DNA from: Gamarada debralockiae
Lineage: Eukaryota; Ascomycota; Leotiomycetes; Helotiales; Hyphodiscaceae
Assembly (NCBI GenBank): GCA_002803225.1
Contig: NXFV01000105.1
Span: 1 to 17,636 of the forward strand
Length of the DNA: 17,636 bases
Direction: 5' to 3'
Below the pieces are notes generated by a model, which did no database searches, was not told the DNA's origin, and worked only from the letters and a program-made list of their open reading frames with translations. Below are positions 11,485 through 17,636 of the stretch, piece after piece (within the stretch, counting starts at the first letter, position 1; each line of letters opens with the position of its first letter). Position numbers and translations under genes: made by a program.

Positions 11485-13021
11485 ATGTTTCCAAGATCAA
11501 TCCTCTCCGTCGCGACAGCGTTGCTATCTTGCGGTTCTGTCGTAGCTCAAACATATAGCTCCTGCAACCCTCTCTACTCAAGTAAGTCCCTCCAACACCC
11601 TCTTTCACCACAAGCGCTGACTATCCCCACAGCTGGCTGTCCAGAAGACACCGCCCTAGGCAAAGCAATCAATGTCGACTTCACAAAGGGCTCCGTCAAT
11701 TCCTTCACGGCCTCCGGAAACCCTACCTACGATTCGAATGGCGTATCCTTCACAGTGGCAAAGTCCGGCGATGCCCCCCAACTCACAAGCGTATTCTACA
11801 TCATGTTTGGCAAGGTCGAGATCACAATGAAGGCAGCACCCGGTGCAGGAATCGTTAGCACATTGGTATTGGAGTCGGATGACCTTGACGAAATCGATCT
11901 GGAATGGCTGGGAGCGGACAGTACCGAGGTTCAGACAAATTATTTTGGGAAGGGAGATGTCACTACATACAACCGAGGAGAGTTCAACCCTGCGGCCAAC
12001 AACCAGGGCGAGTTCATCACATACACCATCGAATGGACCTCTACACAGATTACGTGGTCGGTTGGCGGGGATATTATCAGAGTCCTTACACCTGCCACGG
12101 CCGATACAAATCAATACCCACAAACACCGATGAAAATCAAGTTTGGAGCGTGGTCAGGAGGCGATCCCTCCAACGCAGCTGGCACAATCGCATGGGCTCG
12201 TGGTCCAACCAACTATGCCAATGGCCCCTTCACAATGGTTGTCCAATCCCTCGCCGTGACCGACTATTCTACTGGAACAGCCTACAAGTATGGCGACACC
12301 TCTGGCAATTGGGAATCCATCCAAGCAGTCGGCGGCTCAGTAAACGGCAACTCAGGCGGAGCAGCAACAACCGTAGCCACAGCCGACGTATCAGCCGTAA
12401 CCTCTGCCTCGCCATCCATCCCCGCCGGTCTAGGCGGAACCAGCAAAGACGACACCTCAACCATGACCGGCTGGCCATGGGTCGCGGGCGCCACCACCAT
12501 GTCCACAGCCACAGCAGCCTATACTTCTTCCGCCGGGATTCCCAGCGGATGGATCATCACCTCCTCCGGAAAAGTCGTACCTGCAAATTCTGCAGCTGTG
12601 AGTATGGTCTTCCCCAATCCCTCCCCTTACATTCGTAAGTACGTACTGATGAGCGTTGAAACAGACATTGCCAGCATCAACCCCCTCCTCTTCAGCTGTC
12701 CCCTCGCCTTCGCCCTCCTCGCCACCATCGCCCGCTTCCCCTGGACTTGAAACCATTACCGGCTGGGACAACCGCGGATTCCCTACAACAATTACTCAAG
12801 TCGCGGGCTGGTCTACTCTGCAGAAGAGTTATAATGAGCAGGGCTTCTTGACCACGAGCACGGCGGCGACAAGTGCGGCGGGTGTGTCGGGATCTTTTGG
12901 CGCGGGAGTGAATCTGGGTGCTAATGGGAAGGTCGTGGGTACGAGCACTTCGAAGGCTGGCGCAGCGATTGAGACGGCTCATGCGTGGCTCGCTCTTGGT
13001 TTGGCGGCTGTCCTGCTTTGA
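11485..13021 (+). CDS. CRH1: GPI-anchored Crh-family GH16 chitin-glucan transglycosylase, 472 aa
   Basis: Crh enzymes act outside the plasma membrane, moving chitin chains onto beta-1,6/1,3-glucan to cross-link the wall. Aspergillus relatives are called Crf1/Asp f 9. Exons are 11485-11581, 11633-12597 and 12665-13021. Introns are 51 and 67 bp with donors GTAAGT and GTGAGT, and 472 codons plus a stop close exactly. The signal peptide starts MFPRSILSVATALLSCG and is probably cut near VVA|QTY. A GH16 domain follows, with catalytic motif DEIDLEW: nucleophile E119, D121 and acid/base E123. After about residue 270 comes a Ser/Thr/Ala/Pro-rich linker, probably O-mannosylated, then a hydrophobic tail ending in ALGLAAVLL that fits a GPI signal. 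I see no N-terminal chitin-binding CBM18, so it is Crh1-like rather than Crh2/Utr2-like. Intron 1 is in frame and stop-free, so a naive ORF reads through it. The splice is preferred because it joins CNPLYS directly to the family-typical CPEDTALGK. Confidence 0.94.
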
Positions 13022-14947
13022 AGGGACTACATTGTCACGTGCTCACGGCTTTCTTTGGGTATGGAGTGATTGGATTTGGGAATGGGTGGACGGGGTTGGG
13101 ACTGGATATGAAGGAAGGAAATGACGAAGGCATGATAACGATGATATGAAGGAATACATTGCCTCGCGGCTGGATAATAATAGAAACGACGTTTTCCCAA
13201 AACCAAAACCAAAGTGTGTGTCTGTGATCATCCAAATGCCTTTACCATTATCAGTAATTAGTATTAGTTGAAGTAACCCCCCATTTTACAATCCTCAAAA
13301 AAAGTCAACGATTCAAATCCTATTTCCATTCCCCCTCACCCCAAACCTTTCTCGGCAGTAGCAGCATGCGTACAGCAAGACCCTTAAGTATCGGCCTGTT
13401 TGGAAGGCAGAAGTCATTATCGTTCAACAATTTTCAACCTATCATTGTTGGGGATGCGGGCTAATTCACACCGTCCTCTCCCTCCACGGCGTGACCATTC
13501 CCACTTACAGCTGGCAAGTTAACACCAGAAAAGAAATGATTACGAGAAAGGAAGTACCGACGGTACAAGGAGCGACGACAATACTTCCTGTGAAGACTAG
13601 GAAAAAGTTGGAAGAACGAACAAGATTGGATCAAGGAGGATCTCGAGGAAGAATGTACAGAGATGGCTCTGGGCGTTGGTTAAGGCCACGCGATCTGTTG
13701 AGGGCCAACAGCAGCAACCCTTCAATCCTTCAATAGAAGATGGTATTGGTTCGCAAGTCTGAGATCTCAGCGATGATTGTTCCACTTATACTGGTACGAG
13801 ATCTTTTTTGGAGGACGGGGCAAACGAACCTTGACCACGGTATAGTCACCGTTCTGTTTCCTGCGCAGGAGCAACATTCAATTTCCTGATTTCTGATCAT
13901 ACATGAAGTGAGTTTGGGCCTTGCTGGACCCCCTGAAGTCAGGGTAATAAACCCCTTTCGGTGCCAGCTGCCACGGTTTTCCAGTAAAGACATCCAGTAG
14001 AAGATTTTACACACTGGAGATCGTGGACTCGAGATCCTTATCGCCAGGATCTAAGGCACTTCTTTCGTTGCATCCTTTCTTGAGGCTGGTGAGGTGGTTG
14101 TGAGGCTTCCGAGCTTCTGGGGGATCCTCTTGGCGAGGTGGTGAGCGACGGCGAGAAAGGAAACGACGACATCAAAGCCAGCACGACAATAAATCGTCTT
14201 GGGAATGAAGCACCCGGCATCCTGAATTTGCCAGCACAGTGGAATGGCGAGTGAGCTTTGAAGTTAGAAGGAAGTTGAGAGTCCTCGATACAACACTGCT
14301 GCAAAGGGACAACGCCGAGCATTGTGATTGTCTGTTTAAGCATCCTACCGAATTCAGGATTTTTATAAGGACCTTATGGTGGTGGGAAGAGGAGACGCGC
14401 GGAAGATGAGTTATTAGATGAGAGACTTAGGGTCAGGAAGGGGAGTGAGAAAGGATGTGGAGTGACATCAAAAGGAATTGGGATTTGGGATGAACTTTCT
14501 ATATATATATATATAAAATTGATAGTTAGAGCTGCAGCAAAACTACAGTAGCTTCTCTTTGAGGACAACATGCTAGAGGATGTTGGGTTTGGCTTCTGCG
14601 GAAGACAAGGAGGGCTGGAAGAAACGGACCAACTTCCAGCTCTGAGGGCTTCTTGCTGAAGAACGGCGAAGATGAATGGGAGGTTCTGACATTATAGAGA
14701 AAGGGCACAGGTGTTGAAAATACGATAACGAGTGAAACAGCGACGATAATAAAGAGAGCAACATCTACAATTAAACTCTGAGAATGAGGTAATTTGGTTC
14801 CGGAGAATAAGGACTTTGTTGACGATTTTGATGTGAAAGATGGAGGTGCTGTCGGCTCTGATTGGGATTTGGTCTTTAAACTATTTAGTGCTGGAACATT
14901 TAAAGATAGAGTTAGGACGCTGTTTAGACAATGCAACTAGAATATAG
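13022..14947. other. Long region without a recognisable intact gene
   Basis: The first 200-300 bp should hold the Crh 3' UTR. Beyond that, open frames of up to 136 codons occur on the minus strand (for example 14936-14526, with one hydrophobic stretch) and a short one on the plus strand. None shows a domain, a convincing splice pattern or a family resemblance. The region ends in the broken TPR-ankyrin fragment, so part of it may be further decayed gene or repeat DNA. A CACGTG palindrome lies at 13036-13041 just after the Crh stop. Confidence 0.45.
14500..14515. repeat. (TA)8 microsatellite
   Basis: Eight uninterrupted TA units lie in otherwise non-coding DNA. This is a simple sequence repeat likely to vary in length between strains, with no other role visible. 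Confidence 0.9.
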
Positions 14948-15274
14948 AACGTTGTTCTAGTATTAGGAGACTTGGAAGAGTATAAAAAGGCAGAAGAGAA
15001 GCTTCGAGGAGTAATAGAAGGCTATAAGACAACGTTTGGAGAAGAGCATTTGTACAAGCTAGATAGTAAATACTGTCTGACACCGCTATCGTGGGCCGTA
15101 GGGAACGGGTACAACGCTGTAGGAGAATTACTACTTGCGAAAGATAGTATTAATTTAGATTTGAAGGATAGTCAAGGTCGACTTGAAGGATGAGTACAAT
15201 TACACGCGGCTATCATGGGCAGTTAGGCAAGGCACGAGGCCGTGGTCAAGCTACTGCAATCAAGCACTAATTAG
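14948..15274 (+). pseudogene. Broken TPR-ankyrin fragment (relic of a repeat-domain protein)
   Basis: The frame starting near 14948 first reads like one tetratricopeptide unit: GDLEEYKKAEEKLRGVIEGY, then TTFGEEH. This is the form seen in fungal TPR tails. It then passes into ankyrin-type sequence (TPLSWAVGNGYNAVGELLL, then INLDLKDSQG). At about 15178 the frame closes, and a second ankyrin segment continues in another frame (VDLKDEYNYTRLSWAVRQG). A missing base near 15233 breaks that too; past it the third frame gives EAVVKLLQSSTN and a stop at 15272-15274. So there are at least two frame breaks, no start codon and an in-frame stop just upstream. The join near 15178 also looks like loss of most of one 33-residue repeat between similar sequences. 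Such tails are typical of fungal NLR-like (NACHT/NB-ARC) proteins, but no nucleotide-binding domain is visible, so the parent is unproven. Confidence 0.8.
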
Positions 15275-15668
15275 CTTTTACTATTACCCCTCCTCCCCAT
15301 CTACTACCCCATCTACCTTCAGTCTCCCTTCAGCATTCCACTTCACCTCTTTGCACAGTATCGCGACTCCGAAATTGCCTATGGAGATGTCCGGCAATAA
15401 AAGGTCGAAAAATTTTCTTAAAGATATTTGAGATTATAACGTTTTCTGTTTTGGAATAACGAAGTCCAGGCAATAAGCCTTTTTAGGAAAGGAGATTCAG
15501 GCAAATGAGTATGGGAGGCAAGTACAGCGCATCATCAGCGTTTGTGAGGCACATTGTTTGCTACGAAAATCCCGTACCATGCACAATGAAGGCCAATCCA
15601 TTCATCACCATTTGACAGGCTCATGGATGCACCGGCTCATTGTAATGATCAAGATCACTCACGTAATA
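15275..15668. other. Spacer between ankyrin relic and transposon, no gene seen
   Basis: About 390 bp with no coding signal. It starts with a pyrimidine-rich stretch in which CCCCATCTAC occurs twice (15295-15304 and 15307-15316). The rest is unremarkable AT-leaning DNA up to the TA target of the transposon at 15667-15668. Confidence 0.5.
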
Positions 15669-15718
15669 AGAGCTTAGGTCATTGCTCGGCGTACACCTAG
15701 CGAGCGCCACCATGACGC
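15669..15718 (+). repeat. Left terminal inverted repeat of the Tc1/mariner element
   Basis: Matches the reverse complement of 16930-16979. The outer 33 bases differ at one position (G here, T in the other end); the inner part is similar, with a one-base offset. Flanked outside by TA at 15667-15668. Confidence 0.92.
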
Positions 15719-15734
15719 GCCCCCACGCGCGTCA
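15713..15734. repeat. Subterminal hairpin inside the left transposon end
   Basis: TGACGCGC at 15713-15720 is the perfect inverse of GCGCGTCA at 15727-15734, around a six-base loop (CCCCAC). The GC-rich palindrome lies just inside the left terminal repeat and has no equally perfect counterpart at the right end. It could be a transposase contact site. Confidence 0.75.
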
Positions 15735-15777
15735 AAAATCACAATACACCTTCATCTACGTGATAAATACAAACAAA

Positions 15778-16853
15778 ATGGATAATTCTTTATTCTCTTC
15801 GTCTGCTTTGAGAAATCACAAGCCTGGTGAAGAATAGAAGACTCCTAAACATGCAAAGATACGCGGATGGCGCACTGACGGAAAATCCTATGGCTAGATC
15901 AAAAAGATGACAGGCCTTGAGCGCTCTACAATTCAATGCATTCTCAAAGCTCCTAGTTCTCGAAGAACTACTCGAAAAGGAAAGTCAATGAAGCCAAAGC
16001 TCCTTAAGAGACACGACCTTGATCACGTCATTAAGTGGGTCTCTACATCGTGGGAGAACTGGCGCGCTTCCTACGCTCGCATCAAGGCAGCCTGCAATAT
16101 CGCCGCTTCAACATCTACCCTTCGTCGTACTCTTAGAGCAGTTGATTACAAGAGCTGTATTACTTGTAGACGCCCCTTTATCTCAAAGAAACAAGCTCGG
16201 AAACGTCTTCAATTCGTTAAGAAGTATTAGTGGTGGGGAAGGATCGAATGGAAATGGGTTTTATAAAGTGACGAGGCGACTTTCGAGTCAGGCAAGCGTG
16301 GGAAGATTCGGGTTACACGTCGGCCAGAAGAAAAGAACTGCTAGACTTGTATTCAATTAGTCTATCGCAGTAGTAGAATTAGTGTGATGGTTTGGGGAGG
16401 ATCAGGCTGGGACTATAAGACCCTCTTAGTCTTCTTGACGCGTGAGGAAAGCGGGGCATTTGTAGTATATACTTGAATCAAGTACTTGAAGCAGTAGTTT
16501 TTCCGTTCTACGATCAGTTAAGGGGGGCTAAGAAGAGAGACTTTATCTTTATAGAGGATAGAGCGAAGGTTCATAAGAAGGAGGCTCGCTTACTAAAGCT
16601 TGAAAGGGAAATTAGAGGGTTTGACTGGCCTCCCTCGTCACCTCATTTAAATCCAATTGAGAAGGTCTGGAGGTGGATGAAGCACGAGATCACTAAACTA
16701 GAAACCCCTCCTACAAGTATTGAGGAGATGAAGAGAGTATTACAAGAGTTATGGGACCAAGTGGACCTGAAAGAGTGGAGATATTTGACGCAGAGGCTCA
16801 CGTGCAAGCTTGAGGACGTTATTGATGCAAAGGGAATGGCAATTGTACATTAA
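15778..16853 (+). pseudogene. Tc1/mariner transposase pseudogene
   Basis: In life it would bind the terminal repeats and cut and paste the element. From the ATG at 15778 one frame can be followed through a helix-turn-helix region (around GLERSTIQCILK) and a basic linker. It goes on to the catalytic DDE domain: first Asp in SDEATFE, then VMVWGG, then second Asp in IEDRAKVHK and Glu in SPHLNPIEKVW. In-frame stops are TAG at 15835, 15895, 16228 and 16342, TAA at 16264 and TGA at 16474. A frameshift around 16445-16475 moves the rest into the frame starting LNQVLEAVVFPFY, which runs to the stop at 16853. The usual DNAPVH-type second motif reads DRAKVH, and I count 33 residues between the second Asp and the Glu, against 34 in typical Tc1 elements. 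The protein cannot be made as one piece. Confidence 0.92.
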
Positions 16854-16929
16854 ATAATACGCGAATACAAGAGCTACGAATAGAATTAAACGGTTTATAA
16901 ATAACTTGAATATTGGTTGAGAAATAAGG

Positions 16930-16979
16930 TGTTGTGGTGGGGTTCGGCTAGGTGTACGCAGAGCAATGACCTAAGCTCT
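16930..16979 (-). repeat. Right terminal inverted repeat of the Tc1/mariner element
   Basis: Read on the minus strand it begins AGAGCTTAGGTCATTGCTC like the left end. It is followed outside by TA at 16980-16981. Its inner part has several A or C bases where the left end has G or T, consistent with mutation after insertion. Confidence 0.92.
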
Positions 16980-16981
16980 TA

Positions 16982-17416
16982 CAATATAATGCTTGGATAA
17001 TAGTACAACCACGGGAAGCACCCACGATGTCGAGTGACGTGATCCGTTCGGGAAAGAGATGTCAGAATAAGTTGACTCTTTCATCCGTTGATAAGCCGGC
17101 GATCCCATGGCCACACAATATCCGGACGCCATCGCGGATAAAATCTTCAACTACCGAGCTTACCCTTCGCTACCCTATAGCTGCCTGAATAAAGCGGATA
17201 GAGAACTTCGAGAATGCTCCAGGGCAAACATCTAGAATATGCTAGAACTACCAGGTGGCAACATCCAACAGAGCTAAATTCTTCCAGGCACAATATATAA
17301 ACATCCGCACCCCCAGGCCCCTCTGTATCAAAGTTATTAATGTATTATATATATGTGATGTAAAGATTCAATAAATGGAGAAATAGAGTGGGCATAGAAC
17401 AAATATTAGTAGGATT
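16982..17416. other. Spacer between transposon and ankyrin relic; possible promoter or LTR remnant
   Basis: No open frame of note. Around 17290-17305 there is an AATATATAAA box followed by a CA/CCCCC-rich stretch, and near 17340 a TATATATAT run. A TATA box in a 300 bp non-coding stretch starting near TGTCAG (17059) is the kind of layout seen in retrotransposon LTRs. I cannot find a second copy, a target duplication or internal retrotransposon sequence in the window, so this is only a possibility. Confidence 0.35.
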
Positions 17417-17636
17417 CTATGTAATAGGAGTGAGCAGCTTTACTACCGCGTCGCGCCTATACGCTACGGCCGACGACAGTAGTGTCTGACTACAATTGTC
17501 CTTAAGAGTCCAGCTCAGCGCCCTTCTCGAGCAGCAGCTGCACGATCGCCTCGTACTTATACACTGTAGCCTATGACAGTGGCGTCTGACCACTGTTGTC
17601 CTTGGAGTCCAGCTCAGCGCCCTTCTCGAGCAGCAG
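17417..17636 (-). pseudogene. Decayed 3' end of an ankyrin-repeat gene, cut by the window edge
   Basis: Read on the minus strand from the right edge, it gives LLLEKGAELDSKDNSGQTPL, an ankyrin unit. An in-frame TAG follows at 17573-17571, where the family has Trp in LSWA. Next comes a second unit, YEAIVQLLLEKGAELDS. An extra base and a TAA near 17505 break the frame. In the next frame the end reads AVAYRRDAVVKLL and stops at TAG (17419-17417). Ankyrin repeats bind other proteins; in fungi such tails are common on NLR-like and other large proteins, but the rest of this gene lies beyond the window. Two 32-base stretches (17506-17537 and 17605-17636) are identical and exactly 99 bp apart, one repeat unit. 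It is on the opposite strand to the ankyrin relic near 15 kb and uses different repeat sequence, so it is probably a separate gene. Confidence 0.85.
17506..17636. repeat. 99-bp-period tandem repeat encoding ankyrin units
   Basis: The 32 bases from 17506 recur unchanged at 17605, a spacing of 99 bp or 33 codons. Between them the copies differ at several positions. The second copy touches the window edge, so the array probably continues. Confidence 0.85.

Larger units (their letters stand above)
15669..16979 (+). mobile_element. Tc1/mariner DNA transposon, full-length but inactive (1,311 bp)
   Basis: The two ends are inverted copies beginning AGAGCTTAGGTCATTGCTC and matching at 32 of the first 33 positions; weaker similarity continues to about 50 bp. 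Both ends are flanked by TA (15667-15668 and 16980-16981), the target-site duplication of this superfamily. Inside is one transposase frame on the plus strand with Tc1-type motifs, ruined by stops and a frameshift. A length of 1.3 kb fits a standard single-gene Tc1 element. It can move only if an active copy elsewhere supplies transposase. Confidence 0.92.

Noticed and set aside
11904..12638. A 244-codon plus-strand frame, rich in Arg/Ser/His
   Set aside because: It is an alternative frame inside the Crh coding exon; the true frame carries the GH16 catalytic motif.
12635..12664. A second GTAAGT donor inside Crh intron 2
   Set aside because: It would make a 30 bp intron, too short for fungal splicing, and would break the frame to the GPI tail.
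13298..13330. A GATTCAAATCC sequence resembling a tRNA T-loop
   Set aside because: The flanking bases do not form a T-stem, and no matching acceptor or anticodon arm is present upstream.
14526..14936. A 136-codon minus-strand open frame with one hydrophobic stretch
   Set aside because: No family resemblance, no signal peptide at its start, low-complexity Ser/Pro content, and it lies in a decayed region. A chance frame is more likely.

Overview
The window is nuclear DNA from a filamentous ascomycete (Pezizomycotina). It has short GT-AG introns of 51-181 bp, a complete fungal-type adenylate cyclase (Ras-association, leucine-rich repeats, PP2C-like, class III cyclase), a Crh-type GPI-anchored cell-wall enzyme and decayed Tc1/mariner DNA. 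The cyclase N-terminus looks most like Leotiomycetes (Botrytis/Sclerotinia relatives), but I am recalling rather than searching, so the class is an inference.

Layout. 1-995 holds nothing I can name. 996-2010 (minus) is a five-exon dienelactone-hydrolase-family gene. 2011-3049 is its promoter plus the 3' side of the next gene. 3050-9887 (minus) is a four-exon adenylate cyclase gene of 2,158 predicted residues, the centre of the cAMP/PKA pathway. 9888-11484 is a 1.6 kb intergenic region between the divergent cyclase and Crh genes. 11485-13021 (plus) is a three-exon GH16/Crh1-like chitin-glucan transglycosylase. All splice junctions were placed by eye, and their phases close exactly.

From about 13.0 kb onward no intact gene is visible. 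14948-15274 is a broken TPR-ankyrin fragment. 15669-16979 is a complete but dead Tc1/mariner transposon with inverted terminal repeats, TA flanks and a transposase with six in-frame stops plus a frameshift. 17417-17636 (minus) is the decayed 3' end of an ankyrin-repeat gene that runs off the window. The many TAG/TAA stops and C-to-T/G-to-A differences suggest repeat-induced point mutation. The window therefore crosses from a conserved housekeeping block into a repeat-rich, decaying block.

I found no clearly new system. The best leads are a cluster of PKA-type phosphorylation motifs in the cyclase, a probable pseudophosphatase domain in it, a four-codon upstream ORF just before its start, and a TPR-plus-ankyrin relic that could come from an NLR-like receptor gene.
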